A DNA stretch of 64,000 nt. It comes from Planococcus citri. Lineage: Eukaryota > Arthropoda > Insecta > Hemiptera > Pseudococcidae. The translations under genes were made by a program, and so were the position numbers. Shown here piece after piece: positions 48,243 through 58,877 of the stretch (within the stretch, counting starts at the first letter, position 1; each line of letters starts with the position of its first letter). The notes under the pieces were generated by a model. It had not been told where the DNA came from, ran no database searches, and worked only from the letters and a program-made list of their open reading frames with translations. The stretch is taken from assembly GCF_950023065.1 (NCBI RefSeq), contig NC_088679.1:8680001-8744000 (forward strand). The letters are read 5' to 3'.

Positions 48243-49281
48243 TTCAAATTCAAATTCAAATATTTATTGCAGGTCACAGCTTTCGCTGCATTTACAATGT
48301 CATATAAAATATAGGTACTAATACAGATAGGTATCAATAACATGTAGCATACAGGCCATTTTTTCAATGTTACATACATTTATAGAAGGGTTTAAAATGA
48401 TAAAAATTATAGAAAATGGAATTAAAAAAAGAAAAGAAATACATAAATGAAATAAAATAATGAAAATAAATGAATAAAAAAAAAAGCAAAAAGAAAACAA
48501 AGAAAACAAGTAAACTTATGCGTTTAGCTGCAGCATTTCTTCAACATCATAGAACGCATATCTCTGTAGCCAATTTTTTAGTTTCTTTTTAAAAAGGTTT
48601 TTGGATTGTATATTTTTTAGTTCTTGTGGTATTTTATTATAAATTTTTGAGGCCATGAAATCAACGTTATTTTGCATAATTTTTGTTCTTAAATTTTCAC
48701 CCATTGCCAAATGTTTGAATCTTGTTTCATATGTGTGAGAAGGTACCTTGAGATTTATTATTCCATTCTTTATCATAATACACAGTTGAAGTATGTACTC
48801 ACACGGAGCTGGCAGTATGTTGTTTTCAATAAAGACTGGTTTACAGGATTCTCTTGGATGTTTTCGAAACATTATTCTTACAGCTCTTTTTTGTATTAGT
48901 AGTACACGTTGGAGTAGACTGGGATTACCACCCCAAAGTGCTATTCCATAGCTCAGATTAGAATGAAATAGGCCAAAATATGCAAGTTTTAAAGTGTGAG
49001 AGTGTGTTATTTCACGGAGCTGTCGTATTAAGTAGGTATAAGTGGAAAGTTTTTTGATTAAATGGTCCACTTGGTTATTCCATTTCAAGTCCGAGTCTAT
49101 TAGAACTCCTAGAAATTTAGTTGAATCTATTATTCTGTAACTTTCTGTTATAGAAGAAGGTACCTTACCAAATCCCAAGAAATGTGTTTTATTTAAATTT
49201 AGTATCATTTTGTTTGCCGAAAACCAAGCTATCAACCTATTCATAATGCCCTGAACATGACTGCTATCAACACCTTGCTCA
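48243..49281 (-). mobile_element. 5'-truncated LINE with TTTGAA tail, inserted in retroposon copy 1
   Basis: On the minus strand the element starts at about 49281 inside the RT and ends with an (TTTGAA)n tail at 48243-48260, a microsatellite-type 3' end. I could not define a clear target-site duplication. Confidence 0.7.
48516..49277 (-). pseudogene. C-terminal half of a non-LTR reverse transcriptase
   Basis: The 242-codon minus-strand frame starts within RT, after the catalytic YADD region. WFSANKMILNLNKTHFLGFG is followed by STKFLGVLIDSDLKWNNQVD, then LRQL-like IRQLREI, LAYFGLFHSNLSYGIALWGG, QKRAVRIMF and SCKPVFIENNILP. These are the thumb/connection motifs of jockey/CR1-like LINEs. The frame continues upstream of its ATG to about 49277 (EQGVDSSHVQGI), where it meets a stop and the truncation point. 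It is intact to its own stop but lacks the polymerase catalytic core, endonuclease and ORF1, so it cannot be active alone. This is the longest uninterrupted ORF in the window. Confidence 0.88.
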
Positions 49282-49477
49282 ATGAGTTACAGCTTTTTGA
49301 TACCGGCAACAGATTGCGTGCATTTCTGTTGCCTCTGCTGTGGAGCTTAACTTGTAATAGATGTTAAATGCACTACAATGTATACATTATAGGTTAACGC
49401 CTGCGTCTCTAGCAGGATTTGAAACCACGACCTCTTGTTCAGTAAGCCACGCCTCAACCCACTACGCCACTGAGCGT

Positions 49478-49970
49478 AAAATAGGTATCAGTCAGTCATC
49501 GAGTCGTATAACCGCTTGTGGTGGTATCGCATACAAATCAACATGTACCCTTATGCCGAATTGGGTATTTGGGCTAACATCCTTTATGTTGGTGTTGCCT
49601 CTATCGCGTTGATGACGTATCTCATGGAAATTTATTTTCGAGCTTCCACTAGTATTTTCCCGTTGCTTACTAGTGACATCTACACAAGCACCTTGGAGCT
49701 AGCCGGGTAGTTTAGAGACTCTGAGCTCCTCAGTGTTGACCTCTATAGACGCTCGAACCAGTTTCAGCTTTTTGATTCTGCTAACAGATGGCGTGCATTA
49801 TCTGTTAGCTCAGCTAATAACTGGTAGTCCCCCGGTACTTGGCGTGTAATGTTGATAATTGCACGAAAGATTTTTAATTACAGGCACAAGCTTGCCTCTG
49901 TAGCTGGGTTTGAACCAGGTACCTTGTGAACGGAGGTCCACGTCTCTACCTACTACGCCACCGAGGGACT
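49478..49970 (-). mobile_element. tRNA-headed retroposon, tandem copy 2
   Basis: It is bounded by AAAATAGGTAT at 49478 and 49971. The minus-strand head at 49916-49960 carries A box TGGCGTAGTAGGTAGAGACG and B box GGTTCAAACCC. The body matches copy 1. This is a SINE-like unit of about 493 bp; the long body is unusual for a SINE. Confidence 0.65.
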
Positions 49971-50294
49971 AAAATAGGTATATTACCTTGTAATTATGTA
50001 TTTTACTTACAGAAGATTATTCTCTTTAGATGAGGAAAATGGAGGAGGTAAAGGGAAAAAAGGGAAAAATATGTAGTCATCGAGATAAACTTCCTTGTTC
50101 GAGATGACTTGGTTTTTGACCGCGATATTCCTATTTTTTATGTACTTACATAATGATGTGTTTTTGAAGAAGATTAAATACTATGATTGGAATCGAGAAT
50201 TTTAATTATTCTTGGAGTTTGTGATTTTTAAATATTTTTTGAAGTGCTCATCAGGCTGATTATGGAAGCGCAAGTCACTGCACCCAGGGTGCTG
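49971..50294. other. short non-coding stretch
   Basis: On the minus strand a very pyrimidine-rich run near 50036-50070 ends in AAAG before a GTAAGT at about 50005. I treat this as chance. No other feature. Confidence 0.3.
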
Positions 50295-50600
50295 GTGTAG
50301 GCGATTATCGGACATTTTCCCAAATCCACTTCCCCGAAAGACATTTTCCCAAATGACAAAATCCCGATTTGTGTATTCCCGAATCCATTTACCCAAATGC
50401 CGTGTACCCAAACCCGTAACCCGAATGTCAGAAATCCCGAATGCCTGTAACCTGAGTGCCTATATCCTGAACGCCTACATCCAGAACGCCTCGGTATATC
50501 CCAAATAATAGTACAATTACCATGGAAATATGCCTATACCATGTAAGCACCTCAGGTTACTCATATGCAAATTGAATACATATTCTATGAGTATAAAAAA

Positions 50601-51143
50601 ATGGCCGCCATCAGTGATGAGAAATTATTGTTGCAAGGATACGTGTACGTGAAATCAAAGATGAGTACAGATGGAAGCAAAACGTATTGGGACTGCCGAA
50701 AAGTGAGGCAGGAAGAGTGCAAGTCGAGGGCAATAACTGCAGTTCAAAGAAACGGGGAACTGATTGTTCTAAAAGGCCCTGACAAGTCGGTGCACCAACA
50801 TCCGCCGAATCAGGATGAATGTCGCGCTGAAACGTTGCGCAGTACCATGAAGCGAAAAGCCTGGGAACATCCAGAGCAACCACCTGCTCAGTTATTGCGG
50901 ACTGAGTTGCAAGGAGTTCCCGAGGAGGTCCTCAGCCAGCTGCCGGATCAACAGAGCCTGAACAAGCAGTTGCGAAGGAGTCGGCGAGCGGCATTGCCTG
51001 CAAATCCCTCCGAGATTAAAAAAATAAACAATTTTTTAAACTCAATTTTCGCAGGGTGGGTGAACAGAACAGAACAGAGCACTATGAACGGAATGATAAA
51101 CACTAAAATTTTCAAATTTTCTGAACGTTACCCGAACAGATGA
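50601..51143 (+). CDS. FLYWCH zinc-finger protein fragment of a MULE transposon
   Basis: The frame is open from ATG at 50565. I prefer the second ATG at 50601 (MAAISDEKLLLQGYVYVKSK) because FLYWCH begins soon after. The domain has LLLQGYVYV, TYWDC, EECKSRAIT and the VHQHPP pair of His, giving the C-C-H-H ligands of FLYWCH. It is followed by a linker with LNKQLRRSRRAALPANP, typical of the region between FLYWCH and the MULE transposase domain. In known elements this N-terminal finger binds DNA. The frame then runs into a hAT-like insertion at 51052, which supplies the last 30 codons and the stop. Without that insertion the frame would run into the right terminal repeat, so the transposase was already lost. 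No upstream promoter is recognised. Confidence 0.8.
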   Translation: MAAISDEKLLLQGYVYVKSKMSTDGSKTYWDCRKVRQEECKSRAITAVQRNGELIVLKGPDKSVHQHPPNQDECRAETLRSTMKRKAWEHPEQPPAQLLRTELQGVPEEVLSQLPDQQSLNKQLRRSRRAALPANPSEIKKINNFLNSIFAGWVNRTEQSTMNGMINTKIFKFSERYPNR

Positions 51144-51802
51144 ACGATATACTTGATGCTCTGATCAAATGACCGCTAACTGAACAAAATGATTCAACGT
51201 TTTGAACAAAAAACAATAATCAGAACAGAACGATATCTTCCAATTTAATTCAAATTATCGTTACCTTAATGTCAAATCCGAGTATGTCCATCCAAAAAAA
51301 CATCGTCGTTTTGCGTCACTGATAAGACTCTGGGAAGCCCTGAATTGAAAAATTTGCATCTGAGTACAGTTAAAATGCACCACCAAAGATGCACGAAACT
51401 GACTGATGTTCAATCAGAACTCAACGAACCCTTCCGAGCATATCCGAACCTTATCAGTGATGCGTAAAATCGTACTTTTTTTGTATGGACATACTCGGAT
51501 TTGGCATTAAGGTAACGTTATTCACTATTTTTCATGTTTTAGACTTCATTTTTAGCTTTGTTTTGTCTTTTAAAGGCAGTAAAAGGCTTGAATTTTCAAG
51601 GTAAAGTAAGTGAAGAAAAAATGACTGCAAAAGTGAGAACAGAACAGAACAAAATAGAACCAAATCAACCTGGACAAAACAAGAACAGAACAGTACATGT
51701 CTCTTGACCATAAACAAAATACCAGAACAAATCATTCATTATCAAAAAGTTAGCGTTCCTGAACAGAACAGAACAAAACAATTGTTTCGTTCACCAGCCC
51801 TG
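51052..51802. mobile_element. hAT-like element nested in the MULE
   Basis: The ends are CAGGGTGGGTGAACAGAACA and the inverse of CAGGGCTGGTGAACGAAAC. A 7-bp duplication ATTTTCG is at 51045-51051 and 51803-51809, one short of the usual hAT 8. GAACAGAACA words crowd both subterminal regions. Non-coding. Confidence 0.8.
51259..51517. mobile_element. foldback MITE nested in the hAT-like element
   Basis: The arms of about 67 bp start CGTTACCTTAATGTCAAATC and its inverse; TTAT flanks both sides (51255-51258 and 51518-51521). The middle is unique. 259 bp, third level of nesting. Confidence 0.85.
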
Positions 51803-52168
51803 ATTTTCGGGCATAAGTCTTTCAGGGAAACGGATTCGGGGAAATGGATTCAGGATTAAAAAAATCGGGATTTTGACATTCGGGAAAACACCTTTCAGGA
51901 AAGTGGATTTGGGGAAGCGTCCCGTTACCAGTGTAGGCATGGCTCTGCCATGACCTAAGTAGGTGAGCAACAAACGTCCCGTAAGATATACCATGATTAT
52001 ATGGTTTTATGTATATTTTGTATAGTATGAAATAGTCAAGTAGGACTTTACACGACCTTTTATTTTGCTTTTTAAATTGATATGATTCCATAATGAATCG
52101 AGTTTGATTTCTAAATTTAATGATATGTCTCGATAAATGAGACCTTTTCTTTTTCCATCTTCAAATTA

Positions 52169-53508
52169 AGGTGCACCGGGGCAAGTAAGAATGATTTTTC
52201 GCAATTTCAACTTTGACCAGCTGTTACTCCCCTTCTAATGAACCAATATGGATCAAATTTATTATGTAGGTTCCCATAAGGGTTCTTAACCTATGGTGAA
52301 AATTTGAGCGCGATTGACACAGTAGCTTTTGCTCAGTGGAATAAAATATATGAGGCCTATAGAATCAAATGCCTACTTCTCCACTTTTTTTCGAAAATGA
52401 GTTAAGCATGGTTTGGTATACTACAACATGTCCCGCATCTGATGAAAATGTCAACATTTGAATTTCGGTCAAGGAAGTATGGTAAAACAGCGTGTAAAGT
52501 TAGGGGTTAGAATCAAAACTCTACTTTTTTAATGGAGAAGTCGAGTTTTCAAACGAACCTGGCGGATTTCGAATGAAACACTAGTGTTATGCCTTGAAAT
52601 TAGGCTTGAAATTGAATAAATTCATCAAGTGAGGACCCTTCCCCCAAAAAACACCTTTCATTTTTTATTAACAAAAATTATTTTTTTTTACTTTGAAAAA
52701 AAAAGGAAAATAATTTCAATTTCCAAATGAATGGTCAAAAATGCAATATTATTTTAATTTCTCAAACTTTCCAAGCTTTCTTCAACTTTTAGCACCATAT
52801 TACTAGAAAAATTTTTGATTAAGTGCCCTAAAACGATGTAAAAAGTGTACGGTTGGAGACAAAACTCAACTTCTCCTAACTTCAAACTGCCCAGGAACTC
52901 TTACGGCAACGCGTAGGGTAAAACAAACATGTGGGTCACTATCGTCTTGTTGGTACAAAAATATTAGACATATTACCTCGGTATTTTATGTTACGATAAA
53001 TGCTAGGAAGGTTTTTTGCGTTTTTCTCAAAAAGTTCGAAAATGGAGAAGTAGAGATTTGATTCTAGTGGCCTCATATACTGTTCGGACTTCCCCCAATT
53101 GGGGGAAGTCAGAACAGGCTAAATTTTGCAGAGGCATAGTTCACAAACGGAGCGTCCTAGAAAAATTGCACAGAAGAAACAAAATTGTAGAGAATTTAAT
53201 TCTCTTTGAGATCACTCTCATCAGATTTTCACTAGGACGCACGGTTCGTCCGCTATATGCGAAAAACTAAGAAATAGAAAGTCTGTATTTTAGAACAAAT
53301 TCAAAACAAGTTCAAAACAACAACAAAATACTTACAATTGAACCAAAGACATCTCAAATGAAACTGAATCGCGAAAATTTTTATACCGTGATGAAGTAGG
53401 GGTAGTACCCTCAAGTCACCTTTAGTGGCACTTCGCCAGATATAAATCTCTAGCCGTTAGAGCAAGTTTTCTAACTTACCCCGAATTCCAACTTCCCCCA
53501 GTGCACCT
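52169..53508. mobile_element. TA-flanked MITE family A copy 2, carrying a nested element
   Basis: The ends AGGTGCACCGGGGCAAGT and ACTTCCCCCAGTGCACCT are flanked by TA at 52167-52168 and 53509-53510. Apart from the nested element it is close to identical to 11534-12139. The internal palindrome GACTTCCCCCAATTGGGGGA and the following AGTC is perfect here. Confidence 0.92.
52351..53075. mobile_element. TIR element nested in family A copy 2
   Basis: TGAGGCCTATAGAATCAAAT at the left matches the inverse of the right end (TGAGGCCACTAGAATCAAAT). TATA flanks are at 52347-52350 and 53076-53079; copy 1 has a single AAAATATA at the same point, confirming the empty site. 725 bp, non-coding. Confidence 0.9.
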
Positions 53509-53795
53509 TACCAAGATTAGTTGGTTGAACCTAGTTTTATTCGTTTTGTTTTGAGTTTGAATATTTGATTTTGTGAACCAACATTTATTTAGATGAGATC
53601 TTCAATCTCATCTCCCTCTTGGCTTCGTTTCCAAATTATTTTAAGGAGAAGGATTTTTAGTTTCTTTTAATCGAGAATGATTACCTATTGATATTATCGA
53701 GAAGCTTATGTGGTGTGTTAGGGTTTATTGTTAATTCCATCCTACTTTAATTGATCCTACCTACCTGTTTAAAATTTCTCCTTATGATACCTATT

Positions 53796-54682
53796 TGTGT
53801 CATTCCGCAGGTAAAGGGCCCATTTGGTCGATATTGAGTTAGGGGTGGGGGCGTAAAGTAGACCTCCGGAGCAATCATATGAGCTGGATAGAAGCCCAAA
53901 AAGTGCAAAAAAAACCTCCAAAAAAAAATCCAGAACTAAAAATTTGAAAAACTCAACTTTTGAGAAAATTGCCTTCAAAGTTTTTTTTCTGAAAAAAGCT
54001 GAAATTTCACGTAATCCGAAAACCTTCATACCTAAAATTGAAGATTATTGTTTCTGATGTCAAATATTACTACCCACCTGTAATAGCGATTTTTTTTACT
54101 CAATATTTTCATGTTTATGAGTATTTTAAGCCTGAAAAACAATGATTAATAAATTTAAATTTTGCATAAAAATTCATTACTCTGTTCAAAAGCAGAAAAA
54201 AAATGATTAAATTACATTTTCTGTCAAAATTCAACTTGTAAAAATAAAAATCATGAAAAAAAATTTTCAAAAAATTTCCTCCGCGGGCGCGATTCGAACC
54301 CAGACCGCCTGCTCCGCAATCCGTTATCAGTGTCACACGGCTAACGCTGCATCAACTGAAGACGTGTTTTTGAATGGTATACATGTTGCCACTGGCAACT
54401 AGGTGCAGTATAATTTGTAGGGTATTTTTTTGGAAGCGAATTATTTACTGCTAAAAAGCAAAAACGACCAAATGGGCCCTTTATAGAAAAACTTTAATTC
54501 CGTTTTTCTCTGCTTGGGGCGCTTCTGCGGCCTTGATACTTCGACACGAGATAGTCGGATATGTTCTACATCGAAATCCATCAAAACCTCGATTTTCGAT
54601 TTTTTCAACTGTTTCACTAAAAACACAATTATCTCGATAAATAGAAACGACGAAATGGGCCCTTTACCTACGGAATGACACA
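53796..54682. mobile_element. TIR element with GGGCCCATTT boxes and an internal tRNA-like segment
   Basis: TGTGTCATTCCGCAGGTAAA plus GGGCCCATTTGGTCG at the left matches the inverse of the right end with two changes. A third, inverted box CGACCAAATGGGCCCTTTAT lies at 54465-54484. TSD not resolved. Non-coding, 887 bp. Confidence 0.8.
54285..54352 (-). repeat. tRNA-like segment
   Basis: The minus strand has a strong B box, GGGTTCGAATCGC (54289-54301), and a degraded A box with TTAGCCGTGTGACACTGATA. The D-arm is damaged and the acceptor stem does not pair well, so it is probably a tRNA-derived relic. Confidence 0.5.
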
Positions 54683-54689
54683 TTTTCAT

Positions 54690-57079
54690 ACCTACCAACT
54701 TTTGATACTAGTACAGAATTGAAACTGACAACCTCGTGTCCAAAATTAATCCATTTTAAAATTGTTACACACCACAATATTTTATACGGAGATCTTTAAA
54801 ATGAGACGTTCACACGACTTACTTTTCACGCTTTTCAAAACTTTTCATTCTTTTCAGTGAAATTTTCATTTTTCATTTCACCAAAATAACTTTTCTGAGA
54901 AGTGCACATCTCCACCTCCCCCCACCCAAAAAATCAAGGAATAAAAAATACACCAAATTAAACCAACGACCGTTGCATTCATTCAATTCCTTTTGAAATT
55001 ACATTTCTGACAATTCACTTACACAAATTTCACTTCGGGCAACAACTCGCATTACCTGTTGAATACTCGAATTCAATGCATTCTACCAATTTATATCCAA
55101 CAGAAATTTCCAATTCAACGAATTTCGAATCTGGTATCATAAAATAAAGTTTTGAAAACTACCTCTGTACGTCATTTGAATTCAGAACCTTTCCACTCGG
55201 CCACAATGACAAAAACAACAACATTTTATCAACATAAAAATCATAATACCAATACCTCGAGGTGGATACCTATGGTTTTCTGTCTCTGTACTATTTGCAA
55301 GTCCAAGTACTCGCTACTCGCACACATACCCGATAATTTTTCACAATCTTTTCACGCAACACTCTGTTCAAACATTCTAGCCAGACAATCGGACAAAATA
55401 CGAGTAAAATCCTCCCGAGTCCCAATCGTACCGAGAACCAACCTCGTATAGTCGTATCCATACACATACGTCACAAAGTAGACCGTTTTAACGACGGCTT
55501 TTGTCGCTATCTGTTTCACGGTTCGATGAACCTTCGTCGTTCTACTTCGTAGTCATTTGTCCTATCGTGTACAGTTCGCGTCAAAAAATTCCTCTTTTTT
55601 TCCCATTTTCGCAACAGCACCACTGTATCATTCTACGAACGTAATATAATGTACTTACAGCGGTCGCTTCTAGAAAGCAGGGCAACAGCAGTGGGTACCC
55701 TATAGTACATAAATGAGAAGAGAAGGCAGCAGGGTACGTACACTACACGTTGACGACGAGAAATTTGATAATTACATAGAAATTCGTAAAACTGGGTAGT
55801 TTACGCTTCGGTACCGTCATCGTCGTCATCAACGCCATCACAGCCACATCCATATTATAGCATACGAGTTGGCGAGTACTTTAATTCCTAATGCAACCGA
55901 GTAAGGTAGATGGGTAGGTAGTTGGGTAGTTGGCGGGCTATACTACCGCATCATCACTTCGGTACACATAGTATCGTACTACTTATTAGAAGACAGCAAA
56001 GGGTATTATTAAAGTATATATACAAAATATACAACGCACATACACTTTATAATACGAGAGTATTTTTCCACTTCCGCGTGCTTTTAAAAAGCTCTTTTTA
56101 TTATAAATTCGACCCTCGAATGAGTAAACTTTTTTATATACACGTAGCTAACTTTTTAAAGTTTTTCTTTATTCTATACTTATTTTTTTTTTTTTTTCAT
56201 TTTTTTCTATGTTTTCCAAAGATGAATACCGTATAACAACGTGCGCTGCAAAGTAATAAGCGAAATGTTACGTGAAAATATAAAATAACTGCAGTGAAAA
56301 GCAATAATGGAAATGCGATCATGCAAAACGACAACATAAACGACAATGAAGCTGTGATAAAGGGGTAAGACGATTATACATTCAGTTTTTAAAGGACATA
56401 TAACTTACTATATATCTACCTTATATACGTATACGATATGTACGTATGCGATATAATATGTAATATGTGTTTATAATGTACAGTATGTTTCGAAAATCAC
56501 GACTAAATTCGAGCAAAGCTTTTAGAAGATTTACTTTTGGTATCTTCAGCAATGTTTCGTTACTGAAACAAAATTTACAGGTGGAAGGAAATAAAAAAAT
56601 TATTAATCGAAGTTCTCATTTTCCAATTTTTCAATTTTTTTTTTGAGCATATTGAATTTTTATCTAATAAAAGAACAGTAAGTAAGAGTCGAGTACATAA
56701 TGGAGGAAGGAAAGCTGGGGAAATGATTACTGCATGGTTTTGAAATCCGAGCACCTTTTTCCTAAAAACTCCTGGCTCAATCTCCCAGCTAAAAACCAAT
56801 TCCTCAACTCGAAGATAAATTTCTTCAAATATTATGACAAGATTCATTCCTTACTTCATCCATAGGCTTCAGCTAAATATAATTATACATCCCTCAGATT
56901 GAAATCGAAACCACTGCACAGCTTAGCTTAAGACACCGCCACGCGAAAGAGCAACGATCAAAATAGATTCCACATACCAAGAATCTCCCTCCTGAGAAAA
57001 GCTTTCCAACGATGAACGAATAAAGCTGAGAATTTCCACGTAGATAGGAGTACCTATACCTACGTTTTATTCTACTCAC
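54690..57079. other. unique stretch with weak exon candidate
   Basis: I recognise no repeat. 55450-56000 is a CpG-containing block. On the minus strand 55056-55130 is flanked by ATTTTATGATACCAG and GTAATGCG and is open in the phase that follows the 57080-57131 candidate (SKFVELEISVGYKLVECIEF then EYSTG); support is weak. Confidence 0.3.
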
Positions 57080-57131
57080 CAGGGATATCTTTTAGAACCA
57101 CCCTATAGCGAACGTTGCTTTTTCTTTCCAT
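57080..57131 (-). CDS. possible first coding exon on the minus strand
   Basis: A minus-strand ATG in a good context (CAGAGATGG) is preceded by a purine-rich, stop-free leader. It opens MERKSNVRYRVVLKDIP and ends at GTGAGTAG (57072-57079), in phase 1. The stretch is short and I recognise no protein. It would suit the 5' end of the gene suggested by the exon candidates at 39214 and 20619, but nothing ties them together beyond strand. Confidence 0.22.
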
Positions 57132-57779
57132 CTCTGTTTCTCTGTCGCTCTTTTTCTTGGTTATCGCCACATTTACACAGTACCACACGTACTCTTTCCA
57201 TCATCTCGTTTGACTTTCGAGCTTCCATGCGTAGATCTATATACGTAGTACGTGTAGGTATACGTGGATTTGGATGTGCTGGTATGCATATTTCGCAAAA
57301 CAGCTCCGCACGACTCTTTCGCGTGTATTTTGATTAATATTTATTCAAAAACCCTCCATTTATTTCCGCTTATTTCCGTTCGTCCGTTTATTACGTGTAT
57401 CAATATTAAACGTATTGTTTGTATTGTGCCATAGCTCATACCAACAAGATATTGTGCTCGAGTATGTAACCTTTCGTGTGCTAGATTTCCTTCGTAAAAT
57501 TGCATAAACCTACCCACGTACGAGTACTATATGAGAAAACGAATATTGCTACCTCTACCTACGTAATATCGAGTTCGAGAATCTTTGGAATAATTTTCTC
57601 TGGGTTTTAAATTGAAGTGGAATGCGTTTAAAAAAACTCAAAAAATGTCAATCGATCGTATAATATGTACTTACCTACCTAATATGTACTTCGCAACAAT
57701 TGCCAATAATGACGAAAAAAGAACCCGAAAAGTGGTCTTGGATTTTGATAGCAATACCGTAGACAAGAAATTCAAAATT

Positions 57780-58390
57780 TAGGTTAAAGGTTACGTTGAG
57801 GTTATTCATTTTTTAAAGTTACAGTTAAGGTTCAGGTTACGGTTACGGTTATTGGTGATCATTTTTTTCGGTTAATGGTTACTGGTTTTAGGTCAAGGTT
57901 ACAGTTTTGGTAGTAATTTTTGCAGTTGAGATTAATCAGTTAATGGTTAAAATAACAGCTTAAAATCCAAACATTAACATTAATTAAATTCAAAATTTAA
58001 CAATTTTTTCAAGAAACAATTCTTTATTATTTCATATCATTAAAATATCATTAAAGATCGAGCCTTACTTAATAGTTTAATGGCTAATAAGTAAGTATGA
58101 TGCAACAACTACTGTTTCAAATTTTTTGAACTTTCTATTCACGTTTTTTTCATTTCATCTTTTGATCATTTTTTTTTTGTTTAAAATTTCAAATCACTAC
58201 AAAACACATTGAAAAAAACCACATAATAAAAAGAAATGAAAAAACAGCACTTTTCAAATTATTATTTTTGATTTCTAACCGGTTTAGTGATACATTCAAA
58301 AAACAAATTTTTTGGTTAAGGTTAATTTTTTTTGAATTAATTTACTGGTTAATTTGCGGTTATGGTTAATGGTTAAAAACTGGTTAACAA
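57780..58390. repeat. degenerate GGTTAM hexamer repeats
   Basis: GGTTACGGTTACGGTTA and variants (GGTTAA, GGTTCA) fill 57780-57960 and 58313-58390, with AT-rich DNA between. 57132-57780 holds no recognised gene. Confidence 0.6.
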
Positions 58391-58851
58391 GCCTGCAACA
58401 TATTGCTGTTTGATGGACTTGGAATTGATATAAACATGGCAAAAGCAGAATTCCCCAGTTGGTGGAACGACTGGGAGGAGTGATGGGAAGCCAAAGGCCA
58501 AGCCTCCACATAAATACGGATTACAAACCAGAATGCATAAGAGCTGCAGAACACCAAAACCTCACTCGTTCCAGCCCCAGGAAAGCTCAAAGCGCTTCAG
58601 AGTGAGAAGGCAAACACCAGCGCCTAAAAACTGGAAAAGTTGGCTATGGGAGAAATGTAACTAAAAAACCGAAAAAGTATTAGAATCAACTTCAAAACAC
58701 ATCAAAAAGTGATAAAATCTCAACATAATTTGGAATCTTGCATTTTTTATCTTTCCGCTTTATAGAATACACTGGTTTATAGAATCAAACATAAGTACCT
58801 GGTCCCAAATCGATTCTAATAAGCCGGACTTACTGTAGTTTCTTTCAAGCC
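58391..58851. other. unclassified, possibly decayed coding sequence
   Basis: 58400-58640 is less AT-rich and partly open on the plus strand (TDYKPECIRAAEHQ), but I recognise no family. Confidence 0.25.
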
Positions 58852-58877
58852 TTACATAGCGTATACTTTTATATATC

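Larger units (their letters stand above)
47996..49477 (-). mobile_element. tRNA-headed retroposon, tandem copy 1, interrupted by a LINE
   Basis: It is bounded by AAAATAGGTATC at 47996 and again at 49478. Its pieces 47996-48242 and 49282-49477 match 49478-49970 at TAGT.TTTCCC.TTGCTT, CTAGCCGGGT, CAGCTTTTTGAT and AACAGAT.GCGTGCATT. The tRNA-like head is at 49415-49469 (minus): B box GGTTTCAAATCC, A box TGGCGTAGTGGGTTGAGG. Confidence 0.65.
50303..51930 (+). mobile_element. MULE-type DNA transposon encoding a FLYWCH protein, with two nested insertions
   Basis: Long imperfect terminal inverted repeats (about 50303-50440 and 51800-51930) are made of TTTCCC(A/G)AAT words; TTCCCCAAATCCACTT is shared by both ends. 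A perfect 8-bp duplication GTGTAGGC is at 50295-50302 and 51931-51938. Long TIRs, an 8-9 bp duplication and the FLYWCH domain together point to the MULE superfamily. The catalytic transposase is missing. Confidence 0.82.

Noticed and set aside
49415..49970. Possible tRNA genes
   Set aside because: A and B boxes are present but the cloverleaf does not close and the sequences lie inside repeated retroposons.
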